Assembly (NCBI GenBank): GCA_029240195.1
Contig: JARBTN010000015.1
Location: 1 to 32,206 of the forward strand
From: Chlamydiales bacterium
Lineage (GTDB): Bacteria; Chlamydiota; Chlamydiia; Chlamydiales; JARBTN01
Direction of reading: 5' to 3'
DNA length: 32,206 nucleotides
Shown: in pieces, positions 17,224 to 27,317 of the stretch
Layout: each line of letters starts with the position of its first letter
Numbering within the stretch: position 1 is the first letter of the stretch
Made by a program: the position numbers and the translations under genes
The notes under the pieces: generated by a model
Database searches by the model: none
The model's input: only the letters and a program-made list of their open reading frames with translations
What the model was told of the DNA's origin: nothing

Positions 17224-17270
17224 AAATATTGCAGGGTAAAATGGAGGCAAAAACGAGCGCTTAGGCAACT

Positions 17271-18095
17271 TTAAAGGCCCAGGTCTTCTCTTGCCGGCGA
17301 TAGGTAGCGGTATAAAGAGAGAAAGAGGGCGTTGAAGACATAAAGCCAAGAGAGGGTGAAGAAGACAAAGCTAAAATGCGTCAACAGCCCATAGAGGATG
17401 AAGGCGGCAAATAAAACCGTCAGCAGAAGCAAGCGATAAGAGGAAATTCTCGCATTGAGCGCTTTAAAGCTTGGGAATTTCAGGCGCGACACCATCAGAT
17501 AGCCGAGTAAAAACATCAGCCCCGTCAAATACAAAGAGCGCTCTAAATGGCTGATAGGAAACCACTCCATAAACTCTTGAGAGACGAGCATCAAATCTGT
17601 GGAGACGAGGAGCGCGGCGGCAGCAGGAATGGGCAGCCCCATAAAAAAGCGGCGGTGGTCAAAATGGCTCTCTTCTTTGGGAGCATCCAGCCGGGACATG
17701 TTAAAGCGAACAAGGCGCAGCACTCCACTGACAGTGTAGATCATCGCTCCGGCGGTAGCAAAGAAAGAGAGGGGCGTTCCCGGTTCAACCGATAAGGTCT
17801 TAAGCACAACGACAGCCGGCGCCACCCCAAAGCTGATGGCATCGGCCAGCGAATCAAACAGCCCGCCAAAATCGGTCTCTACCTTCATTGCTCGGGCGAC
17901 AGCGCCATCGAGCAGGTCGGCAAAAGCGGCCAACAGCAGCACCGCTGCCATCTGATAGATCACCTGATCATTGCCTTTTCCAGGATCGACCATATTCATT
18001 TTAAAAATCACAAAGAGGCCGCAAGTCAGGCCAAAGGCTGTGATGGCGTTTGGCAGAAGATGGGCTTTTTTATTTACCAAGGATGACTCAACCAT
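17271..18095 (-). CDS. pssA: CDP-diacylglycerol--serine O-phosphatidyltransferase
   Basis: 274 aa; DLLDGAVARAMKVETDFGGLFDSLADAISFGVAPAVV matches the CDP-alcohol phosphatidyltransferase motif DG..AR...G..D...D. Confidence 0.93.
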   Translation of the reverse strand: MVESSLVNKKAHLLPNAITAFGLTCGLFVIFKMNMVDPGKGNDQVIYQMAAVLLLAAFADLLDGAVARAMKVETDFGGLFDSLADAISFGVAPAVVVLKTLSVEPGTPLSFFATAGAMIYTVSGVLRLVRFNMSRLDAPKEESHFDHRRFFMGLPIPAAAALLVSTDLMLVSQEFMEWFPISHLERSLYLTGLMFLLGYLMVSRLKFPSFKALNARISSYRLLLLTVLFAAFILYGLLTHFSFVFFTLSWLYVFNALFLSLYRYLSPAREDLGL

Positions 18096-18294
18096 ATTTT
18101 GTACCCGAAGAGATTGTTAGGTGCCTATAATTTTGGGGCACTCAGGTTTTTTTAGAGAAATTTTTGCTCTGAAGGGCTTTTCATTGCAAGGTGATAGCGC
18201 CTTTTAAAGGAGCACTAAGGCCGCCCTTGAGTTTTAGACGCCGTTAAGAGTATCATCGTAGCAACATTATATCATTTATCGATAGGGATCTCTC

Positions 18295-21246
18295 ATGCTA
18301 CAACAACTGAAGCTAAACCGACCAGGCGCCACTTACAAACAATTCACCCTCACTCAAGCGGTTGAAATTGCCGAGATCAATTGCGTGCTGCGCGAGTTCA
18401 CTCACACGCCGAGCCAAGCGAGAGTGATCCATATCGCCAACGATGACCCGGAAAATGTCTTCTGCCTCTCTTTTAAGACCTGGCCTGAAACCTCTAATGG
18501 CATCGCCCATATTCTAGAGCATACCGTGCTCTGCGGGTCGAAAAAATTCCCCATTCGCGATCCCTTTTTTAGCATGATCCGCCGCAGCTTAAACACCTAT
18601 ATGAATGCATTGACCGGCGCAGACTTCACCTGCTACCCCGCGGCAAGCTTAGTGCGCGCTGACTTTTACAACCTATTAGAGGTGTATTTAGATGCCGTAT
18701 TCCACCCTCTATTGACCAAAGAGAGCTTTTTGCAAGAAGGGCACCGCCTCGAAATCTCTGAAGAAGAGGGCTCAGAGCTAAAGCTTGAGTTTAAAGGAAT
18801 TGTCTTCAATGAGATGAAAGGCGCGATGGCCGCGACAAGCCGCCGCCTGATCGAATCGCTCAGCCAAAGCCTCTTTCCCGATCTGACCTATGGCATCAAC
18901 TCCGGCGGGGATCCCAAAGAGATCCCTGATCTGACGCACGAGGAGCTAAAAAAGTTCCACGAAAACTACTACCACCCCAGCCGCTGCCTCTTTTACTTTT
19001 ATGGTGATATGCCTGTCGAAGAACACCTCGACTTTTTAGAGGCGCATGCGCTGCAAGGCGTAGCCCCTAAAGGGCCCCTCCCTCCCTTGCCTTTGCAAAA
19101 GCGCTTTCAAGAGCCCCGCTTTCAAAAAATCCCCTTTCCTATCAGCGCTGAAGAGGAGGCGACCAATAAACACCTCGTCGGCATCAGCTGGCTCCTCTGC
19201 CCAATCCTCGAGCAGGAGACCGCCCTGGCCCTCAGCATCATCGACACTATCTTAATGGAGACCGATGCCTCCCTCTTAAAACGGGAGCTGCTCAAAAGTG
19301 GCCTTGCCACTCAAATCAGCGCCTACTTTGACAGTGAAATCAGCGAAATCCCCTACATGCTCATCTTTAAAGGATGCAAAGAGTCCTTGGGCAAAACACT
19401 CTTCCAAACTGTACAAGAAGCGCTCAAAGAGATCGTGCGCAATGGCATTGAGCCGCGCCTCGTGGAGAGCGCCATTCACCAACACGAACTGGCGCGCCTG
19501 GAGATCACCGGAGACAGCTACCCCTATGGACTATCCCTTTTCATGCGCTGCGCCCTCCTCGCCCAGCATGGCGGCTCTCCTGAAGAAGGATTGAAGATCT
19601 TCTCCCTCTTTGAGGCGCTCAAAAAACGCATTGAAAAAGAGCCTCGCTACCTAGAGCAGCTGATCGAGACCTATCTCATCAAAAATACCCACGTCTCCAT
19701 CATCGAGATGGAGCCGAGCATCGACATTGCTGAAAGAGAGCTCTTAGAAGAGCAAGAGAAGCTAAAAGCCATTCAATCAACGCTCAAACCAAGCGACTTC
19801 GAGCGCATTGCTTTAGAGGCTAAAGAGCTACAAAGGCTGCAAGAGGAAGAAGAAGACTTAGATATCTTGCCCAAAATCGCCATTGCCGACGTTCCCAAAG
19901 AAATTAAAAAATACCCCCTCGACAATAAAAGCAAAGCGCCTTTAGAGCTATTTCACCACAACTGCTTCACCAATAACATCACCTACCTCGACCTCATCTT
20001 CGACTTGCCAGCCTTGGATGAAGAATCGCTCTATTTACTGCGCTTAATCTCCGTGCTCTTTTCCCAGCTGGGCACTAAGACGCGCACCTATCAAGAAAAT
20101 TTAGAGTACATGCAAGCGCATACAGGAGGGGTTGGAGCCAGCCTGGGCCTTTTTGTCGATCCCCTGCGAGAGGGAACTCTCTTCCCTACCTTCCAATTGC
20201 ATGGCAAAGCCTTAAAGAACAAAAACCCGGAGCTGCTCTCGCTCATGGAGGAGATGTTCTTTTCCCTGAACTTAAAAGACATGCCTCGCATCAAAGAAGT
20301 GCTGCAAAAGCACCTCACCTCTTTAGAAAGCTCTCTCAACCAAAGTGCTATGAAATACGCCTCTTGCTTATCGGCAAGCAGCATCCGCCCGGCCTCTTTC
20401 CTCTCGGAAAAATGGTATGGCATCCACTACCTCAAAGAGCTGCGCCGCACCGTCAAAGAATTCGACCAGGAAAAGTCGCTGCCAGAAAAGCTAGAGCAGC
20501 TTCTTAAAAAGATGCAAAGCCCAAGCCGAGCTGACCTCATCCTCGCCTGCGACGAGGCGAGCGCTTTGGACATTGAGCAACGCTCTTTCTTTGGAGCGCT
20601 GCAGCGCACAGAAAAGCCTCAGCCCTTTTCCTACCGCACCAACCCTGTCGAAGCGCAAGGGCGAATCATCACCTCTCCTGTGGCCTTTACAAGTAAATCG
20701 ATCCCCTGCATCTCCTACTTCCACCCCGATGCCGCAGCCATCAGCGTGGCCGCTCAGCTCTTTGAAAATAACACGCTCCACCCTAAAGTGCGCGAGCAAG
20801 GGGGCGCTTACGGCGCCGGAGCCAAGAGCCAGCTCTCTTGGGGACTGTTCTCTTTCCACTCCTACCGCGACCCAAATATCAAAAGCACTCTGGAAGCCTT
20901 TTCTGAATCGGTGCAAGAAGTGGCCGCCCTCAACTTCGATGAGGAAGAGCTCGAGCAGGGCAAATTAGAGGTGCTGCAAAGCCTGGACTCGCCGATGTCC
21001 CCTGGCAGCCGCGCTCTCACAGCCTACAGCTGGCAGCGCCTAGGCAAAGACAATGCTGCCCGCCAAAAATACCGCGATACCCTCCTCTCCCTCACCAAAG
21101 AAGATGTGCAAAGGAGCGTCATCGAACACATCGCCCCACACATGCAAGAGGGGCCTGTCGTCTCTTTTGCTAGCAAAGAGCTACTTGAGAAAGAAAACAG
21201 CCAGCTGCAGACAAAGCTTGTATTGCTCTCCATCGACGACCTCTAA
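18295..21246 (+). CDS. M16C (PreP/insulinase family) zinc metalloprotease
   Basis: 983 aa; HILEHTVLCGSKKFPIRDPF (inverted HxxEH zinc motif), NEMKGAM, REQGGAYGAGA are typical of M16C. Confidence 0.95.
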   Translation: MLQQLKLNRPGATYKQFTLTQAVEIAEINCVLREFTHTPSQARVIHIANDDPENVFCLSFKTWPETSNGIAHILEHTVLCGSKKFPIRDPFFSMIRRSLNTYMNALTGADFTCYPAASLVRADFYNLLEVYLDAVFHPLLTKESFLQEGHRLEISEEEGSELKLEFKGIVFNEMKGAMAATSRRLIESLSQSLFPDLTYGINSGGDPKEIPDLTHEELKKFHENYYHPSRCLFYFYGDMPVEEHLDFLEAHALQGVAPKGPLPPLPLQKRFQEPRFQKIPFPISAEEEATNKHLVGISWLLCPILEQETALALSIIDTILMETDASLLKRELLKSGLATQISAYFDSEISEIPYMLIFKGCKESLGKTLFQTVQEALKEIVRNGIEPRLVESAIHQHELARLEITGDSYPYGLSLFMRCALLAQHGGSPEEGLKIFSLFEALKKRIEKEPRYLEQLIETYLIKNTHVSIIEMEPSIDIAERELLEEQEKLKAIQSTLKPSDFERIALEAKELQRLQEEEEDLDILPKIAIADVPKEIKKYPLDNKSKAPLELFHHNCFTNNITYLDLIFDLPALDEESLYLLRLISVLFSQLGTKTRTYQENLEYMQAHTGGVGASLGLFVDPLREGTLFPTFQLHGKALKNKNPELLSLMEEMFFSLNLKDMPRIKEVLQKHLTSLESSLNQSAMKYASCLSASSIRPASFLSEKWYGIHYLKELRRTVKEFDQEKSLPEKLEQLLKKMQSPSRADLILACDEASALDIEQRSFFGALQRTEKPQPFSYRTNPVEAQGRIITSPVAFTSKSIPCISYFHPDAAAISVAAQLFENNTLHPKVREQGGAYGAGAKSQLSWGLFSFHSYRDPNIKSTLEAFSESVQEVAALNFDEEELEQGKLEVLQSLDSPMSPGSRALTAYSWQRLGKDNAARQKYRDTLLSLTKEDVQRSVIEHIAPHMQEGPVVSFASKELLEKENSQLQTKLVLLSIDDL

Positions 21247-21272
21247 TTGCAAAAGGTCGAGGGAAGCTTTAA

Positions 21273-21314
21273 AAAAGGCGATGGCCCTTCGAGTCATTCA
21301 AAGGGCATAGCCTT
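21273..21314 (+). terminator. Probable terminator after the M16C protease gene
   Basis: Imperfect inverted repeat AAGGCGATGGCCCTT / AAGGGCATAGCCTT, then a T-rich tract. Confidence 0.55.
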
Positions 21315-21415
21315 CTTCATTTGCCTTTTTAATTTATTTTAGTTTGATTTTTTTGTTAAAAATAGTTAAAATTTAGTTCCAAAAAAAACTAAAAGAACAA
21401 AAAAAAGGATAAACC

Positions 21416-21784
21416 ATGAGCAAAATCTATCAAGCATTAAAAAATGACGTGAATGCCATCAATACAACAGAACGCTCCGTTATCGCCTCTGCATTATGGG
21501 CAACTGCTGCGGCAGTCTGCGTGGCAGCTGGCGCTTTCTTTACTTTTCTCTCCTCAATCTTACTTTATAAAGGCACGTTGAGCTATGAAGCCTGCACCTC
21601 TACGTTCTTGGGAGTCCCTACAACCTATGGCCTTATAGGGCTATATGCAGTCGGCCTTTTTACTGCTTTGCCCTTTGGTATCAGCTTTGGCGCTCGCTGC
21701 CTGAGCCACTCTTGGCAGCGCCTCACGGCCCCCGATACGCTCTCTCTCAGGAATGAAGAAGCTTCTTTTCTGCACAGCCTATAA
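21416..21784 (+). CDS. Small two-hydrophobic-segment membrane protein (candidate inclusion-membrane-like protein)
   Basis: 122 aa; hydrophobic segments SALWATAAAVCVAAGAFFTFLSSILLY and YGLIGLYAVGLFTALPFGISFGA separated by a short loop. Confidence 0.6.
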   Translation: MSKIYQALKNDVNAINTTERSVIASALWATAAAVCVAAGAFFTFLSSILLYKGTLSYEACTSTFLGVPTTYGLIGLYAVGLFTALPFGISFGARCLSHSWQRLTAPDTLSLRNEEASFLHSL

Positions 21785-21938
21785 GCCACGGGCAATAATT
21801 GGAAGGACATGCTCGCTTCTTAAACATCAAATGGCGCTAAAGCCCTCTAAATTTCGCTGGCAGTAAGAAGCGGTGATCTGCTAATATACCTTTCTTTGAA
21901 ATGCAAAGAGCTGTCCCCAAAGAAAGGCGAGGTCATCA

Positions 21939-23321
21939 ATGTCTAATGGAAAAGAAGAAATAGCTTTTTTTACGGCATGGTTTGAAGAACATCGTGAAGA
22001 GATCTTTAAAGATTTCTTCACCTTTTTGCGCTTTAAAACAATCAGCTCAGAGCCGGCCTACCAAGACCAGATGCTCGCCTGCGCCAGTTGGCTAACTGAA
22101 GAGTTTAAAAAGCTCCAATTCTTTGTCGAACTGTGGCAAATAGAGGGCGGCCATCCCATCCTCTTTGCCGCTTCACCAAAAGATCCCAAAAAACCCACTG
22201 TTTTAATCTACAACCACTATGACGTGCAGCCGGTCGACCCGCTCGAGGGTTGGCTGTCCCCTCCTTTTGAGCCAACCATTCGCGATGAAAAGGTCTTTGC
22301 CCGAGGCGCTCAAGATAACAAAGGGCAATGCTTTTATGGGTTGCAAGCTGTCAAAGCGCTACTGGCTCGAGGCGAATTACCCGTCAACATCAAATGGATC
22401 ATCGAAGGGGAAGAAGAGGTCGGCAGCGATAGCCTCAATGCGCTGTTGGCTGAGAAAAGCGAGCAATGCCTAGCCGACCACCTGCTGATTGTCGATTTAG
22501 GCATTCCAGGGGCCGATACGCCAGCCATTACCTTGGGCACGCGAGGCATCATCACCATGACCGTCGAAGTAGAGACCGCCAACTCCGACCTGCACTCTGG
22601 CTCTAACGGCGGAATCGCGCCAAACCCCATCCATCACTTAGTTTCCATCTTAAGCTCGCTGCACGACTCTTCTGGGCGCGTGACGGTCGACGAATTCTAC
22701 CGCGACTGCCTTCCCCTTTCCGAAGAGGAAAAAAAACGCCTCTCTCTCGATTTCGATGAAGTTGAGTATGAAAAGATGTTTCAAGTGAAACCTTGTGGCG
22801 GAGAAAAAGGCTTTAGCCCTTTAGAAAGGGCGTGGGTCCGCCCCACCTTAGAGATCAATGGCATTCAAGGCGGTTATGCCGGTGAAGGATTTAAGACAGT
22901 GCTGCCTCACCGGGCTTCAGCGAAAATTTCTTGCCGCTTAGTTGCTGAGCAACAAAAAGAGCACATTGCCGCCAAAGTCAAGGACTGGATTGAATCCCAA
23001 AGCTCGGATGCGGGAAAGGTTACAGTCACGCTCCATGGCCAAGGAGGCGATCCGATGAAGACAGAAGCTGGCCACCCTCTCATCGACCGCCTAAAATCTG
23101 CCTATGAAGAGGTCTTTCAAAAGCCTTGCCGTTTTATCTTAGAGGGTGGGTCCATTCCTATCGCCGCCAAACTCACTCAAAGCTGCCGAGGCAAAGCGGC
23201 TTTAATTGGACTTGGATTGACAGAAGATAATATTCACGCCCCAAATGAACATTTTAGCATGCAACGGATTGAGCAGGGCTTTTTAATCATCGCCAGAGCT
23301 CTGCAACTCCTAAGCAATTGA
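21939..23321 (+). CDS. M20-family metallopeptidase/dipeptidase
   Basis: 460 aa; YNHYDVQPVDPLEGW, RGAQDNKGQ, IEGEEEVGS, LILEGGSIPI motifs of M20 peptidases. Confidence 0.92.
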   Translation: MSNGKEEIAFFTAWFEEHREEIFKDFFTFLRFKTISSEPAYQDQMLACASWLTEEFKKLQFFVELWQIEGGHPILFAASPKDPKKPTVLIYNHYDVQPVDPLEGWLSPPFEPTIRDEKVFARGAQDNKGQCFYGLQAVKALLARGELPVNIKWIIEGEEEVGSDSLNALLAEKSEQCLADHLLIVDLGIPGADTPAITLGTRGIITMTVEVETANSDLHSGSNGGIAPNPIHHLVSILSSLHDSSGRVTVDEFYRDCLPLSEEEKKRLSLDFDEVEYEKMFQVKPCGGEKGFSPLERAWVRPTLEINGIQGGYAGEGFKTVLPHRASAKISCRLVAEQQKEHIAAKVKDWIESQSSDAGKVTVTLHGQGGDPMKTEAGHPLIDRLKSAYEEVFQKPCRFILEGGSIPIAAKLTQSCRGKAALIGLGLTEDNIHAPNEHFSMQRIEQGFLIIARALQLLSN

Positions 23322-23425
23322 CGGTTATCGGATCTAGAGAAGAGCTTTTTTGCTCGCCTTAGGCTCAAAAACCTGAAGTGCCATTAACCTATTAAAAAAA
23401 AACCAAGACTTAGGAATTTAAAGAG

Positions 23426-24892
23426 ATGAAATACTACTCCCCTTTTAGCTTACAAGCGCTGACCCTTCTGGCAGCTACTTTCTCGCCCCTTTATGGCGTC
23501 AGCCAGGCCAGCCCTGCCGTTCAAGAGCAGGTGCTGCCAAGCTTTAAAGAAATCGCCAAAAAAGCGACCCCCGCTGTGGTGCTGATCCGCGTCCAAGCCA
23601 AAGTCAACACAAGACCTGGCAGCCCCGACTCTTTTGACTACCAAGATCCCTTTGACGCCTTCAGCGACGACTTCTGGCGCTTTTTCTTCGGTGCCCCACC
23701 CAAACACCACTCGCAAGGCCCGAAAAAACGATCGATCACCGGCCAAGGGTCTGGCTTTATTGTCAGCGCCGATGGATATATCTTAACGAATAACCATGTG
23801 GTCAGAGACGCCGAATCGATCCAAGTGGTGATGAATAACGGAAAAGAATATGAAGCGCGCATGATTGGGCAAGATGCCAACACGGACTTGGCAGTCATCA
23901 AAATCGAAGGGCAAAACTACCCTTACCTACCCCTCGGCGACTCCGATGCCCTCGATGTGGGCGATTGGGTGGCCGCCATCGGCACGCCGCTAAATTTACA
24001 GGCCACAGTGACAGCCGGCATTGTCAGTGCCAAAGGGCGCAATAACTTGCGGCTCGCTGAGCTGGAAGACTTCATCCAAACCGATGCGGCCATCAACCAA
24101 GGCAACTCCGGCGGGCCGCTGCTCAATATGGGCGGCGAAGTGATCGGCATCAACACCGCCATCGCCACCAATACCGGCGGCTATATGGGAATTGGCTTTG
24201 CCATTCCCAGCAATATGGCCAACCACGTCATGGATCAGCTGATTCAAGGGGGAACGGTCAGCCGCGGCTACTTAGGGGTCTCGATGCAGCAAATCGATGC
24301 GGAATTGGCTAAATCATTTGGCCTGTTATCGACAGAGGGCGCCCTCGTCTGCGATGTGGTCAAAGGAAGCCCTGCTGAAGCGGCCGGAATCCAGCGAGGA
24401 GACATCATCCTCAAGCTCAACGGCCAACAGATGCCCCACATCTTTGCCCTTAAAAACGCCATTGCCTTGCTCAAACCAGGCTCTAAAGTCAAATTAGAGC
24501 TCATCCGCGCCAATAAGCCGGTGCAGGTGACTGTTGAAATCGGCTCTCAGCCAAACGCGGACCATAACCTCCCGGCTTTAACGCTCACCCTTGGCTTTGA
24601 AGTGGAGGCCTATACGCCAGAGCTAGCCCAACAGCTCAATTACAAAGAAGAAAAAGGCGTGATCATCAAAAACGTCTTGCCCGGCACCCCTGCTTACAAC
24701 GCCCAGTTGGATAGAGGGACTTTAATCTTAGCTGTCAACCACCAAAAAGTGGACAGCGTCGAATCCTTCAACCAAGCGGTGCAAAAGGCTCTCCAAGCGG
24801 GAGAAAAGGACCAAAAAGGGCAGCAGAATATCCTTCTTTTGGTGCGCCAAGGCACCAATACTCGCTTTGTCTCCTTAAAGGTCCAACCTTAA
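23426..24892 (+). CDS. htrA: Periplasmic serine protease HtrA/DegP with two PDZ domains
   Basis: 488 aa; signal peptide; TNNHVVRDA, DANTDLAVIKI, QTDAAINQGNSGGPLLN catalytic motifs; C-terminal PDZ repeats. Confidence 0.95.
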   Translation: MKYYSPFSLQALTLLAATFSPLYGVSQASPAVQEQVLPSFKEIAKKATPAVVLIRVQAKVNTRPGSPDSFDYQDPFDAFSDDFWRFFFGAPPKHHSQGPKKRSITGQGSGFIVSADGYILTNNHVVRDAESIQVVMNNGKEYEARMIGQDANTDLAVIKIEGQNYPYLPLGDSDALDVGDWVAAIGTPLNLQATVTAGIVSAKGRNNLRLAELEDFIQTDAAINQGNSGGPLLNMGGEVIGINTAIATNTGGYMGIGFAIPSNMANHVMDQLIQGGTVSRGYLGVSMQQIDAELAKSFGLLSTEGALVCDVVKGSPAEAAGIQRGDIILKLNGQQMPHIFALKNAIALLKPGSKVKLELIRANKPVQVTVEIGSQPNADHNLPALTLTLGFEVEAYTPELAQQLNYKEEKGVIIKNVLPGTPAYNAQLDRGTLILAVNHQKVDSVESFNQAVQKALQAGEKDQKGQQNILLLVRQGTNTRFVSLKVQP

Positions 24893-24908
24893 AGCCAGCT
24901 CAAAAGAC

Positions 24909-24932
24909 TTAGGGGGCTTTAACGCCCCCTAA
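24909..24932 (+). terminator. Hairpin after htrA
   Basis: 9-bp inverted repeat TTAGGGGGC-TTTAAC-GCCCCCTAA 17 nt after the htrA stop; no strong T-run. Confidence 0.5.
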
Positions 24933-24984
24933 ATATAATTTGCAAGTTTCCTTGAAGATGAGGCTTTGCTCCAGCTCCAAACCT

Positions 24985-26193
24985 TTATATGGTCAAGTGT
25001 TCAATATCTTGACTTAAGTCGTAGATGAACAAATCCAGGGTTGCGGAAATAATTTTATCCTTTGTCAAAGCAATGTCGACAATTCCTTCCCCTTCATTTG
25101 GCAGTGTAGCCAATTGCTCCATCGTATGGAGATTCCAAATTTTAATCGAGCCATCATCGCTTCCAGAAAAGAGCCTACCGCTGCTTGTCACTAATGTGCT
25201 GACGTATTTTTGGTGAGCCTGAACAGTGTATAAACGCTGTAGCGTATCCAAATCCCAAATCTTAATCGTCCCGCTTTCATCGCCGGAAATGAGCAAGCGG
25301 CCCTCTACAGTTAAGCTAGATATCGCGGCTTGATGCTCTTCGAATGTCTTTACCAGTGTCTTTACAAGCTGCTGATTTGAACGCTGCCAAATTTTTAAGG
25401 TGCGATCATCGGAACCGGAAATGATATAATGATCAGTTAACGCTAGCGCCGTAATGTACTGTCGATGCGCTTGAAAACAAAAAACTTCCTCTCTTTCAGT
25501 TAGGTCCCAGCAGGCGAGCTGGCCGCGCTGAAGTCCTATAAAAAGCTGACCTGGGCAATCTTGGCTTGCAGCAAAGCACTTAGCTTCATCTGCTATTTTA
25601 AAAGAATAGAGATACTCTCGCGTCTCTACATCGGCCACTTCAATACGATTCCAACTCTTCGCTGTAATCATCTGTTTCTGCACACAAATTCTAGAAAAAA
25701 AATGGGCATCCTCTCCATCTTTAAAATCAGCCTTTAGCTGCCCATCTTCTAAATTCCAAATTTTTTCGGACCAGTTGATTGAAAGTGCAGTGTCATCGAT
25801 CAATCCGACATTTGCAATTAAGGTATTTGGCCATTCAATCTTATATGCTGGAATCGACTTGGGGCATTTTAGCGCCTTATAGACCTTTTTAGAGTGGACT
25901 CGGGCCGCTAAACCTCTATAGCCCCCATCAAAGGTTAAGTCACGCTTGGACCAAAGGCTATCATCTTGCGCTAGCGCCTTACACCCTCTAGAGACTTGGC
26001 GCAGAGGAAGTAAATCCGGCTCTTTAAAAAATGAAAAGAGATGTAAAATCAATTCACAAGGCAAAGGTTTAAAGGGAAGTTCGACACCCTCTTCTTGGAG
26101 TGCCTGAGCGCTCCAATACGGGCTTACTCTTGGCTGCGTTTGAAAGGAGCAGGGTAGGGCTGGGGCTTCTTTTAAACCAAAGGCGGCGTTCAT
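24985..26193 (-). CDS. F-box-like domain + WD40-repeat protein (eukaryotic-like)
   Basis: 402 aa; F-box-like LPFKPLPCELILHLFSFFKEPDLLPLRQVSRGCKALAQDDSLW; WD40 repeats such as HRQYITALALTDHYIISGSDDRTLKIW, HQAAISSLTVEGRLLISGDESGTIKIWD, HQKYVSTLVTSSGRLFSGSDDGSIKIWN. Confidence 0.88.
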   Translation of the reverse strand: MNAAFGLKEAPALPCSFQTQPRVSPYWSAQALQEEGVELPFKPLPCELILHLFSFFKEPDLLPLRQVSRGCKALAQDDSLWSKRDLTFDGGYRGLAARVHSKKVYKALKCPKSIPAYKIEWPNTLIANVGLIDDTALSINWSEKIWNLEDGQLKADFKDGEDAHFFSRICVQKQMITAKSWNRIEVADVETREYLYSFKIADEAKCFAASQDCPGQLFIGLQRGQLACWDLTEREEVFCFQAHRQYITALALTDHYIISGSDDRTLKIWQRSNQQLVKTLVKTFEEHQAAISSLTVEGRLLISGDESGTIKIWDLDTLQRLYTVQAHQKYVSTLVTSSGRLFSGSDDGSIKIWNLHTMEQLATLPNEGEGIVDIALTKDKIISATLDLFIYDLSQDIEHLTI

Positions 26194-26313
26194 TTTATAG
26201 TCCTCTTAATCAATTGGATGTAGGCAAAATACAGAAACAATAATGCGGGAATCATTTAAAAAAAATAAAGAGGCTCTATAGGGATTAGGCCGTAAATAAA
26301 TCCTCCGAGCACT

Positions 26314-27237
26314 TTATCCCCATTCCAAAAAATCGATCCGGTTCAGATTTTCTTGGCGCAGGCTCTCAATGGGAATGGCGCTAGCCACTTCCCTTGCCAA
26401 GAAGCGCAGCGCTGGGACCTCGGAAATTTTGCAGGCAATGTAAGACAGCGATTCAGACCTTAGCTTATCATCTTGTATGAGGTTTGCTAAACGGATTGCT
26501 TGGCTATACTTTTCGCTCTCCTCACCTGGCAATGTGGAGGCCATCGAGACAAGCTCCAAGAAAAAGTTGGAGCAATACTCGCGGCCGCCGCGCTGCCGAT
26601 AAAAAAGCTCTGCTTGCAAAAGAAACTCTTCGTATTCCTTGGCTTTTTTTAGCGCGCTCATTTTAGCCTGCCATTTGACCTCGATATCAAAAAAGGCATA
26701 TCCTCTTCGGTATTCATTGGAAATATGGTCGGTGGCCTTGAGGGCGGCGTAAAAAAATTCTCCTTTCATCAGGTCTTTTGCCACCTTTTCATAGTCTATC
26801 GGCGCATCTAAGGAAACGATTTGATTGAGCGTTTCCAAAGCCTCAATCGAACTTAAGAGAGGAGATGGGTTACTTTTTTTAAAGGCCACGAGTGTATCTA
26901 GAGGAAGGGGGCGCAGATACTGAAGAAAAAGGTGAGTCACCTGCCGCAGGTGTTGGTTAATGGCTTGCTCACTCTGGATTTGAGAGAGCGGAGTGGGGCG
27001 GATTAATGGGCGGCGCGAAAGAGCATTTGCAGAGGCCCCCATGTTTTGTAGCAGGTCAAAAGACTCTTGCACCCTCTGATTGGTCTTCCATTGCAATGCT
27101 AACAGGGCTGCCCCTCTCCAAGTTCTGCTGACAACAGCGCAAGAGCGCGCATCCAATGGATTGACATGACCCAAAATTGCTAAGAGAAGTTCTGCCGGCA
27201 GCTCTTCTGCCGGGTCGAGTCTGATGCTTGCATCCAT
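26314..27237 (-). CDS. F-box-like domain protein
   Basis: 307 aa; N-terminal LDPAEELPAELLLAILGHVNPLDARSCAVVSRTWRGAALLALQW matches the F-box pattern; remaining helical region unassigned. Confidence 0.75.
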   Translation of the reverse strand: MDASIRLDPAEELPAELLLAILGHVNPLDARSCAVVSRTWRGAALLALQWKTNQRVQESFDLLQNMGASANALSRRPLIRPTPLSQIQSEQAINQHLRQVTHLFLQYLRPLPLDTLVAFKKSNPSPLLSSIEALETLNQIVSLDAPIDYEKVAKDLMKGEFFYAALKATDHISNEYRRGYAFFDIEVKWQAKMSALKKAKEYEEFLLQAELFYRQRGGREYCSNFFLELVSMASTLPGEESEKYSQAIRLANLIQDDKLRSESLSYIACKISEVPALRFLAREVASAIPIESLRQENLNRIDFLEWG

Positions 27238-27317
27238 ATTGATCCCGCGGAAAGAGGTTAAAACCTAAAGGTGCTCAATCGCAGCATGGGGCATGGGGAG
27301 TCGCCTCAAAAGAAAAA

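Noticed and set aside
20491-20916. 141-aa ORF antisense to the M16C protease
   Set aside because: Lies wholly inside a confident CDS; composition typical of antisense frames.
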